Below are positions 25,401 to 34,535 of a stretch of DNA of 64,000 nucleotides, in pieces; position 1 is the first letter of the stretch; each line of letters begins with the position of its first letter. A program made the position numbers and the translations under genes. Source of the DNA: Bacillota bacterium (GTDB taxonomy: Bacteria > Bacillota > Clostridia > Christensenellales > SZUA-584); the NCBI GenBank assembly GCA_023397655.1, contig JAEWTW010000025.1, forward strand, positions 1 to 64,000, read 5' to 3'. The notes beneath the pieces are model-generated. The model was not told the origin of the DNA. It saw nothing but the letters and a program-made list of their open reading frames with translations, and did no database searches.

Positions 25401-27131
25401 TTATGCTTCTATATTAATGAAGCCAAATTTATTCACGTCAAACAGCCCCATGTCCGTCAGCTTTATTTCCGGAATGACGGGCAGCGCCATGAAACAAAGC
25501 AGCATCACCGGCTCCAGATAGGGGTGTACGCCCAGCTCGTTCACGGCCAATTGGTGAATACGAGATAATTTTTCGTCAACCCATTGACCGCTTTGATCGC
25601 TCATCAGACCCGCTATGGGCATGGGAAGCCTCTCCAGAACTTTCTGTCCATTGACGATGACAATACCGCCGCCCTGTTCAACCAAACTGTCAACCGCAAA
25701 GGCCATATCGTCGTCACTAACGCCCACAACGATGATGTTATGAGAATCATGAGCGACCGAGATCGCAATGGCGCCGCGCTTCATGCCGTATCCTTTAAGC
25801 AGCGCGACGGCCACATTGCCGGTATTGTGATGGCGTTCGACGACAGCGATTTTGACGATGTCCATTTCAGGATCATAAACAAAATTGCCGCTCTCGTCCC
25901 TATTTATTTTGGAGGTTTCTTTTCTGGTGACGACACCGCCGGGTACTACTGTGATGACATGCGCCTTGTCTGAGTTTATCGGCAGCCTTAACTTATCTTT
26001 GGAAAAATCCTTGATATGAAATCTTCCCTTTGTCGCCGCGATATCATGCTTCGTAATGCTCTGCAGATATATTCCGTCCGCTGCTGCCTCCTGTCCCGCG
26101 ATGAAAACCCTCGATACACGAAAGTCAGAGAGATTATCCAGCAATACGATATCCGCTCTCAATCCGGGCGCAATGGCTCCTCTGTCTTTAAGTCCGTAGC
26201 ATTCGGCAGCATTCAGGCTAGCCATCTGGACCGCAGTTATGGGATCCAGGCCGGCTTCTGTGCAGATGCGCAGGTGGTTGTCGATATGACCGATGCTCAA
26301 TATTGTTTTGGCCTGACAGTCGTCTGAACAAAGAAGGCAGCGACGGCTGTTCTGCTGTGTGACCCCTTTGAGAAGATCGTGAAGGTTGTGGCAGGTTGAG
26401 CCCTGACGCATCAGGACATAAATGCCGCGGGAAATCCGATCGTGCATTTCTTCAACAGTGGAGCATTCATGATCGGTGTGGATACCCGCGGATACGTAAG
26501 CGTTTAGCGCATTGCCGAGTAACCCCGGGCTGTGCCCGTCGATTGGTTTTTGGCGTTTGATGGCCGTGATGAGCTTATCCAGCACATCGCTTTCCGCTTC
26601 GACGACTCCGGGGAAATTCATAAACTCTCCAAGGCCCAGTATTTCATCGCCGTTCAGAACCCGCTCCATATCCTCTGCGTCGATGACAGCTCCTGAATGC
26701 TCAAAAGGCGTAGCAGGTACGCAAGAGGGCAGCATCCATTTGATATCCAGCGCGGTGCCCCTTGAAGCTGCAATCATGTATTCCAGTCCCGAAATGCCGC
26801 ATACGTTGGTTATTTCATGAGGATCCGCAATAATTGTTGTTGTGCCATGGGGGACGATCAACCTGCCCAGCTCCTCCGGGCTCACATAGGATGACTCAAT
26901 ATGCATATGACTGTCGATAAATCCAGGCGCGGCATACTGGCCCTTGGCATCAATCTCCGTGTACCCATCATATTTGCCGACTCCGGCAATCAGTCCCGCG
27001 CACAATGCGATGTCACCACTGATGATAGACGCATTATAAACGTCAATAACCTTACAGTTTTTAATAACCAGATCAGCTGGGATTCTGCCAGCAGCGATCT
27101 CGATAATCTTTTTCAGCCGTGTTTTATCCAT
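25401..27131 (-). CDS. ade: adenine deaminase
   Basis: A 576-residue amidohydrolase that deaminates adenine to hypoxanthine in purine salvage. It has the metal motif FIDSHMHIESSYVSPEEL, PHGTTTIIADPHEI, SAGIHTDHECST and LCSDDCQAKTILSIGHIDNHLR with metal-binding His and Asp residues, and the family C-terminal domain with VAHDSHNIIVVG. Start 27131 is chosen for family fit (MDKTRLKKIIEIAAG); the ribosome binding site is weak and TTG codons at 27143 or 27170 are possible. It lies between two transport operons and diverges from the nucleoside importer, which fits a shared purine role. Confidence 0.93.
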   Translation of the reverse strand: MDKTRLKKIIEIAAGRIPADLVIKNCKVIDVYNASIISGDIALCAGLIAGVGKYDGYTEIDAKGQYAAPGFIDSHMHIESSYVSPEELGRLIVPHGTTTIIADPHEITNVCGISGLEYMIAASRGTALDIKWMLPSCVPATPFEHSGAVIDAEDMERVLNGDEILGLGEFMNFPGVVEAESDVLDKLITAIKRQKPIDGHSPGLLGNALNAYVSAGIHTDHECSTVEEMHDRISRGIYVLMRQGSTCHNLHDLLKGVTQQNSRRCLLCSDDCQAKTILSIGHIDNHLRICTEAGLDPITAVQMASLNAAECYGLKDRGAIAPGLRADIVLLDNLSDFRVSRVFIAGQEAAADGIYLQSITKHDIAATKGRFHIKDFSKDKLRLPINSDKAHVITVVPGGVVTRKETSKINRDESGNFVYDPEMDIVKIAVVERHHNTGNVAVALLKGYGMKRGAIAISVAHDSHNIIVVGVSDDDMAFAVDSLVEQGGGIVIVNGQKVLERLPMPIAGLMSDQSGQWVDEKLSRIHQLAVNELGVHPYLEPVMLLCFMALPVIPEIKLTDMGLFDVNKFGFINIEA

Positions 27132-27263
27132 TTCTGTTACCAACCTTATCCGAAATATCGAATCAAACAAGATTAGAGATATGCTACCACAATTATGTTA
27201 AACTATAAACCCTCTCCATATCAATTTTTTTGCTAACTTATAAAAATTTTTTTGATTTACATA

Positions 27264-27293
27264 TTGAAAAACTCCATCAGTTTGTTATACAAT
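27264..27293 (+). promoter_or_regulatory. promoter upstream of the nucleoside importer leader
   Basis: TTGAAA (27264-27269), 18-nt spacer, TACAAT (27288-27293). It gives a 5' leader of about 370 nt before the gene at 27670. Confidence 0.55.
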
Positions 27294-27299
27294 AGGATT

Positions 27300-27545
27300 G
27301 TTAACAAAGCTATTGTCAGTCATGTTCCGGTCCGGTTGAATTATTTGGGCAGTTTAGTGAGACTCTGATTGCCATATCCCACCCTGATAAATCAAAAGAA
27401 AAGAGCAAGTGCGATTTTGAAAAGTTTAAGCTTAGGAAAAATCGGCGGGGCCAAAAAGACTTGTGTTCTCTGTAAGAATGTGATAGTATTCTATTTGCTT
27501 GAACAAGGATGTCGGCATTAAATGACCTTTGTTCATTTTTTTGGT
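27300..27545 (+). promoter_or_regulatory. long structured leader ending in an intrinsic terminator
   Basis: TGAACAAGG (27500-27508) pairs with CCTTTGTTCA (27526-27535) and is followed by TTTTTTT (27536-27542), a full terminator some 200 nt into the leader and about 130 nt before the importer. This suggests attenuation. Possible upstream pairing includes GGGCAGT with ATTGCC near 27,350-27,380. I could not match the leader to a known riboswitch; the purine aptamer core is not present. Confidence 0.5.
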
Positions 27546-27669
27546 TTATGGCTTATTTTCAAGATGAGAGGGGAGTAGGTTTTCAGTTCGGATCATCTAA
27601 ACAGGCTCATATATGTGAGAAAAGAAATACAAAATCCTATTTCACATTTAATTTATTAAGGAGGAAACC

Positions 27670-28968
27670 ATGAAAAAATTAGTATTGTTGTTAGTGGTGT
27701 TGGCAATGGTTCTTGTGCCCTTCGCAGGCTGTGGCGAAAAGGCGCCGGAAGCTCCTGCGGCGACCGATGAGGCTCCCGCTGCCACAGAAATGCCGGCAGA
27801 AGAGCCCGCAACGGAAGAGCCGGCAGAGGCTCCTGCTGCAAAGATTGGTGTCATACTGGTTCACGACGAAAATTCCGGATATGATGCTTCTCACATTGAT
27901 GGTATCCGCAAAGCGGTTGCCAATGTTGGCTTCACCGACGATCAGATCATCTGGAAGTACAACATCGCTGAAGATGAAACCTGCTACGATACGGCAACCG
28001 ACCTTGTCGAACAGGGCTGCACCTACATTATCTCGGACAGCTTTAACCATCAAAGCTATATGCAGCAGGCCGCTGATGAAAATCCGGAAGTGACCTTCAT
28101 CGCCATGACTGGCGTGAATGCTGGCCCTTCAGGACTGGCGAATCTGAAAAACGCGTTCAACATGACCTTTGAATCCCGCTATGTGTCGGGCGTTGTCGCC
28201 GGCATGAAGCTTGCGGAACTTGTTAAAGATGGCAAGGTCGCTGACAAGAATAAGGATGCAGACGGCAACATCAAGCTTGGTTATGTCGGTGCGTATCCGT
28301 ATGACGAAGTGGTGTCTGGTTACACCGGCTTCTACCTCGGTGTTAAGTCCATCGTCAGCAACGTTGTGATGGACGTATCCTACACCAACTCATGGTATGA
28401 CCCGACTGCTGAGGCTGAAGCGGCCAACGCGCTTGTTGCGTCCGGTGCTATCATTATCAGCCAGCATGCTGACTCCACCGGTGCTCCTTCTGCCTGCCAG
28501 GCGCTTCTGGACAGCGGTACCACCGTTTACAATGTGGGCTACAACGTAGACATGCTCTCCGTTGCGCCGACCGCCGCGCTGACCAGCTGCCAGAACGACT
28601 GGAGCGTGTATTACACATATGTGTTCAACTGCATCAAAAATGGTGAAGAAGTTGCCACCGACTGGGCAAAGGGCTATGATGAAGGCGCTGTGATGATCTC
28701 CGCGCTGGGTGAAAGCTGCGCTGCCGGCACAGCCGAAAAGGTTGCGGAAGTGGAAGCTGCATTGAAGGACGGCAGCCTTAAAGTGTTCGATATCAATACG
28801 TTCACTGTGAAAGGCGAGAAAGTCACGACAGCTCCCGCTCTCGATACCGATGGCGACTTTGTTCCGGACAGCGGCGAAGCCATCGTTGATGGTGCGTTTG
28901 CCGAGTCCACACTGCGCAGTGCCCCGTACTTCGGACTGCGTATTGACGGAATTAAAGAACTCAACTAA
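27670..28968 (+). CDS. BMP-family nucleoside ABC transporter lipoprotein
   Basis: A 432-residue surface receptor of the BMP/PnrA family. The signal peptide ends in a lipobox before Cys near residue 19, followed by an Ala/Glu/Pro-rich linker to about 58. The binding domain begins KIGVILVHDENSGYDASHIDGIRKA and includes YIISDSFNHQSYM, FNMTFESRYVSGVVAGMKLAEL, LGYVGAYPYDEVVSGYTGF and ISQHADSTGAPSACQ. Relatives bind purine nucleosides or other small ligands. GGAGGAA precedes the ATG. It heads an operon with an ATPase and two permeases. Confidence 0.9.
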   Translation: MKKLVLLLVVLAMVLVPFAGCGEKAPEAPAATDEAPAATEMPAEEPATEEPAEAPAAKIGVILVHDENSGYDASHIDGIRKAVANVGFTDDQIIWKYNIAEDETCYDTATDLVEQGCTYIISDSFNHQSYMQQAADENPEVTFIAMTGVNAGPSGLANLKNAFNMTFESRYVSGVVAGMKLAELVKDGKVADKNKDADGNIKLGYVGAYPYDEVVSGYTGFYLGVKSIVSNVVMDVSYTNSWYDPTAEAEAANALVASGAIIISQHADSTGAPSACQALLDSGTTVYNVGYNVDMLSVAPTAALTSCQNDWSVYYTYVFNCIKNGEEVATDWAKGYDEGAVMISALGESCAAGTAEKVAEVEAALKDGSLKVFDINTFTVKGEKVTTAPALDTDGDFVPDSGEAIVDGAFAESTLRSAPYFGLRIDGIKELN

Positions 28969-29041
28969 TCACGAACTGTTTACAGATGGAAAGAGCCACA
29001 ACAGTGGCTCTTTCCATACTTTTCTAAGGGGGTAATCCACT

Positions 29042-30574
29042 ATGCAAAGCGCAAAAGCGTCCATCTGCATGCGCGACATTACCAAGACTTTCGGTTCGAC
29101 TGTGGCTAATAATCGGGTCTGTCTCGATATACACAGAGGGGAAATCCTTGCCTTGCTTGGAGAGAATGGCAGCGGTAAGACTACGCTGATGAACATGCTC
29201 TCCGGAATCTACTATCCGGATGCAGGGCACATTTCCGTTGAGGGTTGCGAGGTTTCCATCCGCAGTCCGAAGGACGCGTTTGATCTTGGCATCGGCATGA
29301 TCCATCAGCATTTTAAGCTTGTGGATGTGCTGACCGCGGCAGAGAACATTATTTTGGGTATGCCGGGTAAAGGTCGTCTTGATATGAAGGCTGTAAGCGA
29401 CAAGATACGCAAGATATGCGCGATGTATGGTTTCGATGTAAATCCCGATCAGAAGATTTATGATATGTCTGTATCCCAGAAACAGACTGTAGAAATAGTG
29501 AAGGTGCTTTATCGGGGGGCGGAGATTCTGATTCTGGACGAACCCACCGCCGTTCTGACGCCGCAGGAGACGGATAAGCTTTTTGCAGTTCTTCGAAACA
29601 TGCGTAACGATGGAAAAGCGATCGTCATTATCACTCACAAACTGCATGAGGTTGAGGATATTTCTGATCGTGTCGTTGTTCTTCGGCGCGGAGAATTCGT
29701 TGGCAGTTTGGAAACGAAATGCACAAATGCGGCAGAGATGACCAATATGATGGTTGGTCGGGCCGTCTCTCTCAATATCGACCGGCCTGAACCCAAGGAT
29801 TCGCAGCCGCGCATCATTGTAGATGGACTGACTGTTCGGGATAAGGATGGGGTCCTCAAGCTCGATGATGTCTCCTTTACAGCCAATTCCGGTGAAATAC
29901 TGGGTATAGCGGGCATTTCCGGATGCGGTCAGAAGGAGCTGCTGGAGTCGATTGCCGGCCTCCAGCCCCATGAAAAGGGGAGTATCAAATACATCGATCC
30001 TGCCACTGGAAAAGAGATTGAGCTTATCGGGAAGGACCCTCGCGCAATATTCGGTATGGGTGTACAGCTGTCCTTCGTGCCTGAAGACAGACTTGGTATG
30101 GGGCTCGTCGGCAGTATGGACTTAACCGATAACATGATGCTGCGCTCGTTCCGCCACGGAAAGTCCTTTTTTGCCGACAGAAAGACACCGCGCAACCTCG
30201 CAGAACGCGTTGTGAGCGAGCTGTCTGTGAACACGCCGGGTCTCTCCACCCCGGTGCGCAGGTTATCCGGCGGTAATGTTCAGAAGGTTCTGGTCGGGCG
30301 GGAGATATCATCTGCGCCGACTGTGCTGATGACCGCTTACGCTGTTCGCGGGCTGGATATCAATTCGTCCTACACCATTTATGACTTAATCAACCAGCAG
30401 AAGGAAAAGGGAGTCGCCGTCATATTTGTCGGTGAAGACCTGGACGTTCTGCTCGAGTTCTGTGACCGGATTCTGGTTCTCTGCGGCGGAAAGGTCAGCG
30501 GCATTGTTCCCGGCAGAGGTGCGGAAAAAAATGAGGTCGGCTTGATGATGACAAAATTGGGAGGAGAACAATGA
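29042..30574 (+). CDS. nucleoside ABC transporter ATPase with two nucleotide-binding domains
   Basis: A 510-residue tandem ATPase of the YufO/NupO type that powers BMP-dependent nucleoside uptake. Domain 1 is complete: Walker A GENGSGKTTLMN, signature MSVSQKQTVEIVKVL, Walker B ILILDEPTAVLTPQE. Domain 2 has a changed phosphate loop (GISGCGQKELLESI), signature LSGGNVQKVLVGREI and a Walker B position TVLMTAYAVRGLD that lacks the acidic pair, so this half is probably non-hydrolytic. Such asymmetry is normal in this family. The stop overlaps the next start (ATGA). Confidence 0.92.
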   Translation: MQSAKASICMRDITKTFGSTVANNRVCLDIHRGEILALLGENGSGKTTLMNMLSGIYYPDAGHISVEGCEVSIRSPKDAFDLGIGMIHQHFKLVDVLTAAENIILGMPGKGRLDMKAVSDKIRKICAMYGFDVNPDQKIYDMSVSQKQTVEIVKVLYRGAEILILDEPTAVLTPQETDKLFAVLRNMRNDGKAIVIITHKLHEVEDISDRVVVLRRGEFVGSLETKCTNAAEMTNMMVGRAVSLNIDRPEPKDSQPRIIVDGLTVRDKDGVLKLDDVSFTANSGEILGIAGISGCGQKELLESIAGLQPHEKGSIKYIDPATGKEIELIGKDPRAIFGMGVQLSFVPEDRLGMGLVGSMDLTDNMMLRSFRHGKSFFADRKTPRNLAERVVSELSVNTPGLSTPVRRLSGGNVQKVLVGREISSAPTVLMTAYAVRGLDINSSYTIYDLINQQKEKGVAVIFVGEDLDVLLEFCDRILVLCGGKVSGIVPGRGAEKNEVGLMMTKLGGEQ

Positions 30575-31665
30575 ATCAACATAATAAAATACCCCTGATG
30601 CGCATCGTCAAGCGCGATTCGATGTCGCTCTGGCAAGGATGGATTATCCGGCTTGTCGGGCTTGTGCTGGCGCTGGCAGTCAGCGCGGTCGTTATATACG
30701 CCATCGTGAAACTGAATCCGCTCAAGGTCTACAGCGCTATGTTCGAAGGAAACTTCGGTTCTGAAAAACGAATCTGGGTTACATTGCGCGATATCATGAT
30801 GCTGCTATGTATCGGCATCGGATTGGCACCTGCATTTAAAATGCGTTTTTGGAATATTGGTGCGGAAGGGCAGATCCTTGCAGGCGGCATTGCAACTGCT
30901 GCAGTGATGATCTATTTCGGAAAGACAATGCCTACCTGGACGCTGCTGCTTATCTCCCTTGTTGCTAGCTGTGTGGCAGGCGCAGTGTGGGGCTTTATAC
31001 CCGCTGTGTTCAAGGCGCGTTTTGGGACGAACGAAACACTGTTTACACTGATGATGAACTACGTTGCCATTCAGCTGACGTCGTTTTGCGTTGCTCTGTG
31101 GGAAAACCCATTTGGTTCGAATTCCGTAGGCATTATCAACCAGCAGACAAAAGCCGGATGGTTCCCGCCAGTATTCGGGCAGCAATACTTGTTGAACGTT
31201 ATTATTGTCTTGGCACTGACGGTCATCATGTTTATCTATCTGCGCTATTCCAAGCAAGGATATGAAATTTCCGTTGTCGGCGAATCCGAACGTACGGCCC
31301 GCTACATCGGATTAAACGTGAAAAACGTCGTTATCCGGACCATGATGATTTCAGGTGCGATATGCGGTCTGGCAGGCTATATTGCGGTTGCAGGCGCATC
31401 CCATACAATATCGACGAGTACTGCCGGAGGAAGCGGTTTTACGGCTATCATTGTGGCCTGGCTTGCGAAGTTCAACACCTTCACGATGATACTTGTAGCG
31501 GCGCTGCTGGTGTTCATGGAGAAGGGCGCGATCCAAATCGCATCACAGTTCAATTTGAACGATTATGCTTCCCAAATGATTACGGGCATTATTCTGTTCT
31601 TCATTCTTGGCAGCGAGTTCTTTACCAACTACCGGCTGGTTTTCCGTGGAAAGGAGGCAAACTGA
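30571..31665 (+). CDS. nucleoside ABC transporter permease 1
   Basis: A 364-residue permease with about eight to ten spans (NupP/YufP type, BPD_transp_2 family). It has WNIGAEGQILAGGIATAAV and GANET-like FGTNETLFTLMMNYVAIQLTS segments, GESERTARYIGLNVK in a cytoplasmic loop, and GLAGYIAVAGASHTI. GGGAGGAG precedes the ATG, which overlaps the ATPase stop. It works with the next gene's product as the channel. Confidence 0.9.
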   Translation: MNQHNKIPLMRIVKRDSMSLWQGWIIRLVGLVLALAVSAVVIYAIVKLNPLKVYSAMFEGNFGSEKRIWVTLRDIMMLLCIGIGLAPAFKMRFWNIGAEGQILAGGIATAAVMIYFGKTMPTWTLLLISLVASCVAGAVWGFIPAVFKARFGTNETLFTLMMNYVAIQLTSFCVALWENPFGSNSVGIINQQTKAGWFPPVFGQQYLLNVIIVLALTVIMFIYLRYSKQGYEISVVGESERTARYIGLNVKNVVIRTMMISGAICGLAGYIAVAGASHTISTSTAGGSGFTAIIVAWLAKFNTFTMILVAALLVFMEKGAIQIASQFNLNDYASQMITGIILFFILGSEFFTNYRLVFRGKEAN

Positions 31666-31666
31666 T

Positions 31667-32638
31667 ATGGATCAGATTCTGTCGTTGCTTCAGGCCGCTA
31701 TTGTTTTCGGTACAGTCATACTCTTCGGCGCCATGGGCGAAATCCTGACAGAGAAATCAGGAAATCTGAATCTGGGCGTTCCGGGTATCATGTACCTTGG
31801 GGGTATTGCAGGCCTTGCCAGCTCGTTCTGGTACGAGTCAAGTACGGCAACTCCGATACCTTGGGTCGGGCTTCTTATCGCTCTGATCAGCACGCTGGCA
31901 GCGGCTACGCTGGGCGGGCTTATCTATAGCTTCCTGACCATCACGCTGCGGGCCAACCAGAACGTGACGGGTCTTACACTGACCATTTTCGGCGCGGGCG
32001 TAGCGAATTTCTTCGGCGGCGCAATGAATAGTATGGCCGGCGGCGTTGGTCAGATTTCTGTTGCGGCAACAAGTGGTGCCTTTCGCGCAACGTTGCCATT
32101 TCTCTCGGGAGTGGGCGTCTTTTCCGCGCTCGGGTTCATGGTTTATCTGGCTATTATACTGGCTTTTATCACGAGTTGGTTCCTGAACAGAACACGAAAA
32201 GGCCTCAACCTTCGTTCGGTGGGTGAGAACCCCGGTACAGCAGATGCTGCCGGTATCAGCGTGACTAAATACAAATATCTGTCTACCTGTATCGGCGCTG
32301 CCGTCACCGGTCTAGGCGGTCTGTATTACGTCATGGATTATATTAAGGGAACCTGGGCAAATGACGGCGGCATTGAGAAACTGGGCTGGCTGGCTGTTGC
32401 GCTCGTTATCTTTGCCCGTTGGAAACCAAAGCACGCGATTTGGGGCTCTTACCTCTTCGGTACGCTTTTCTGGCTGTTCTTCTACATTCCTGGACTTAAC
32501 CGGTCGTCGCAGGAGATATTCAAGATGCTGCCGTATGTCGTCACCATCATTGTTCTGATTGTTGTCTCCATGAGGAGAAAACGCGAAAATCAACCTCCTG
32601 CCAGTTTGGGGCTTCCGTATTTCCGCGAAGACCGATAG
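31667..32638 (+). CDS. nucleoside ABC transporter permease 2
   Basis: A 323-residue permease of the NupQ/YufQ type with about eight spans. Typical features are GEILTEKSGNLNLGVPGIMYLGGIAGL at the N-terminus, ANQNVTGLTLTIFGAGVANFFG, and SVGENPGTADAAGISVTKYKYLSTCIGAA. The start at 31667 follows AAAGGAGG; the upstream in-frame ATG lies in the first permease. Last gene of the importer and last chromosomal gene before the prophage. Confidence 0.9.
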   Translation: MDQILSLLQAAIVFGTVILFGAMGEILTEKSGNLNLGVPGIMYLGGIAGLASSFWYESSTATPIPWVGLLIALISTLAAATLGGLIYSFLTITLRANQNVTGLTLTIFGAGVANFFGGAMNSMAGGVGQISVAATSGAFRATLPFLSGVGVFSALGFMVYLAIILAFITSWFLNRTRKGLNLRSVGENPGTADAAGISVTKYKYLSTCIGAAVTGLGGLYYVMDYIKGTWANDGGIEKLGWLAVALVIFARWKPKHAIWGSYLFGTLFWLFFYIPGLNRSSQEIFKMLPYVVTIIVLIVVSMRRKRENQPPASLGLPYFREDR

Positions 32639-32673
32639 TATAAAGCTTTAGTTGATTTACAATCTCAAGAATT

Positions 32674-32714
32674 AACGGCGGTTGCTTCAGTGGTGGAGTG
32701 GCCGTTGTTTTTTG
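32674..32714 (+). terminator. terminator of the nucleoside importer operon
   Basis: AACGGC (32674-32679) pairs with GCCGTT (32701-32706), followed by GTTTTTTG. It is the last recognisable chromosomal element on the left of the prophage. Confidence 0.6.
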
Positions 32715-34333
32715 TTTATAGTACCTGGATATAAAAAAATGCCTGATGTCATACATCGGCATTTTCTTACCCTATTTGAAGGGCTTTTTTGGCGGAGAGA
32801 GAGGGATTCCGTCACTATCCTCGCACTACTCAATAATTTGTCCAGTTTCGTTTTAATTTTGAACTGCCTGCCGCCTCCATCCGGATCATAAAACACTTCG
32901 ATTCTGTCAATAAAATGCCTGATGATTTTAGCCTGTTCATCGCGAGGCCTGCTCCGTAGTCCTTTGAGCTGGGCGAGGTATCGCCGCACGTCCATCTTTG
33001 TGACGCCGACCGAGGTCTCTGCGATTGCGTGAAGATCTGTCAGTTTAATTTCGAGATGCAGCTTGCGGGCTTCGGTGTCGGCCAGGCGCTGCCGGGCAAG
33101 CTCGCTATCCATACCGCTCATGATTTTATCCAGTAGCGCATTCGCCTCTTTCGTCGCAGCGGTCAGCTCTTTGTTCAGCGCCTTGGACTCATCGGCTGCG
33201 GACTTGCGGTACATCCGCGCATTCTCCACTATCCACGAGGCCACAGCGTCGACGCTATCCTTCGTCAGCAGATTCTCCAGGTATTTGATTACCGCGTTCT
33301 CTATGCCGTCGCGCTCGACATTCTGGGCGTCACAGACGCGCTGCCGTTTCTTGCCGGCACACTCATAATAATGCCGCGGGATCTCCGTCGCGCTGCGGGC
33401 ATTGCCGCGGCTGCTGCCCACCATGCCGCTGCCGCATTGGCCGCAGAACAACAGCCCGGATAGCAGATAAGGCTCCTTGGCGCGGTGCTTGCCGGATTTG
33501 TTTTTCCGCATGAGCGACTGTGCCCTGGTCCACATTTCACGTGTGATAATGACGGGCATCCCGCCTTCGATGCGCAGTATGTCGTCCTCTGCCTTGTTTG
33601 CGTGACCGTTACGACGCCCAAACGCATCCTTGGAGGCGGACCTATTGAAGATGTACACGCCTGTGTATTTCTCATTGGCCAGGATATCGTGGAGGGAGTT
33701 CTTTGCGATCACACCGCCGCGCTTGCCCCGAACTCCCATCAGGTGGATATGATCCACGATGCTGCTGTACCCGTCGCCGGCCACGTATGCCTCGAAGATA
33801 TACCGAACGGCAGCCGCCTCGCGCTCGTTAATGATGTATTTCCCATCGGCACCGACGTCATACCCCAGAGGAGGCACGCCGCCGGTGTGCTTGCACGCTC
33901 TGGCCGTCTCGTGCAGCCCCTTCATAACCTCGCGCCCAAGGTTGCGGCTGTAGTATTCGCTGAAACCCTCCAGCACCGCCTCGAGCATGACGCTCTCCGG
34001 GGAGTCGTCCAGGTTCTCGCAGACGCTCACAAGCATGACACCGGCGTGCCGCAGCTCGCGTTTATAGAACGCGTGATCATAGCGATCGCGGGAGAAGCGG
34101 TCCAGCTTGTGGATCACCAGCACGTCGAACTTGCGCGCCTTAGCGTCCACGATCATCTGCTGGAACTCCGGGCGCTGGTCAGACCGCGCCGAAAAAGCCC
34201 GGTCAACATACTGGCCGGTGAGCGTCCATCCGGACTGCCGCTGTATGTATTCACCACAGGCACGCAGCTGCGCCTCAATAGACTCCTCGCGCTGCATGGT
34301 GCTGCTGTAGCGCGCGTAAATAACCGCCCTCAC
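32687..34333 (-). CDS. large serine recombinase (phage integrase), 3' end probably frameshifted
   Basis: A 548-residue site-specific recombinase. The catalytic domain starts MRAVIYARYSSTMQREESI with nucleophile Ser10, then HKLDRFSRDRYD; the recombinase domain has PPLGYDVGADGKYIIN; a zinc ribbon shows LFCGQCGSGM ... YYECAGKKRQRVCDA; a coiled coil follows near 385-440. The last 27 or so codons run through an intrinsic terminator and into the chromosomal terminator. Removing one A from the six-A tract (plus-strand T run 32,785-32,790) would end the protein with RQKALQIG at 32,767, just before the terminator, which looks like the ancestral end. Confidence 0.93.
   Translation of the reverse strand: MRAVIYARYSSTMQREESIEAQLRACGEYIQRQSGWTLTGQYVDRAFSARSDQRPEFQQMIVDAKARKFDVLVIHKLDRFSRDRYDHAFYKRELRHAGVMLVSVCENLDDSPESVMLEAVLEGFSEYYSRNLGREVMKGLHETARACKHTGGVPPLGYDVGADGKYIINEREAAAVRYIFEAYVAGDGYSSIVDHIHLMGVRGKRGGVIAKNSLHDILANEKYTGVYIFNRSASKDAFGRRNGHANKAEDDILRIEGGMPVIITREMWTRAQSLMRKNKSGKHRAKEPYLLSGLLFCGQCGSGMVGSSRGNARSATEIPRHYYECAGKKRQRVCDAQNVERDGIENAVIKYLENLLTKDSVDAVASWIVENARMYRKSAADESKALNKELTAATKEANALLDKIMSGMDSELARQRLADTEARKLHLEIKLTDLHAIAETSVGVTKMDVRRYLAQLKGLRSRPRDEQAKIIRHFIDRIEVFYDPDGGGRQFKIKTKLDKLLSSARIVTESLSLRQKSPSNRVRKCRCMTSGIFLYPGTINKKQRPLHH
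32733..32764 (-). terminator. intrinsic terminator for the integrase
   Basis: Reading leftward, AAATGCCGATG pairs with CATCAGGCATTT across TATGA with one bulge, followed by seven T residues (plus-strand A run 32,733-32,739). It lies inside the extended integrase reading frame. Confidence 0.8.
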
Positions 34334-34337
34334 AGAT

Positions 34338-34535
34338 CTAATTGCTCCTTTTATTGGCGTTCAATCGATTCATATTTGTTTCAAGCATTACGGGCGGTTC
34401 GAGCATTGTCATAACCTGCAGCGACGAGTCTTTTGTATCGATAATTATCGACTGCTGGTTACCCGCGGAATCGTCCCAAACTATATGAAACCGAAATATG
34501 CCGTCCGCTAATTGATGTCTTCCGATTGTAACCAT
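34338..34535 (-). CDS. small protein of the lysogeny operon
   Basis: A 65-residue soluble protein that I do not recognise. AAGGAGGG lies 6-7 nt before the ATG. It overlaps the 3' end of the ImmA-like gene by 28 nt and ends 4 nt before the integrase start, so the three are one operon. The first half is beta-rich (VTIGRHQLADGIFRFHIVWDD). It could be a recombination accessory factor by position, but nothing in the sequence proves this. Confidence 0.7.
   Translation of the reverse strand: MVTIGRHQLADGIFRFHIVWDDSAGNQQSIIIDTKDSSLQVMTMLEPPVMLETNMNRLNANKRSN

Noticed and set aside
27300..27500. Purine riboswitch upstream of the nucleoside importer
   Set aside because: The conserved three-way-junction core and loop sequences are not present; left as an unassigned leader.
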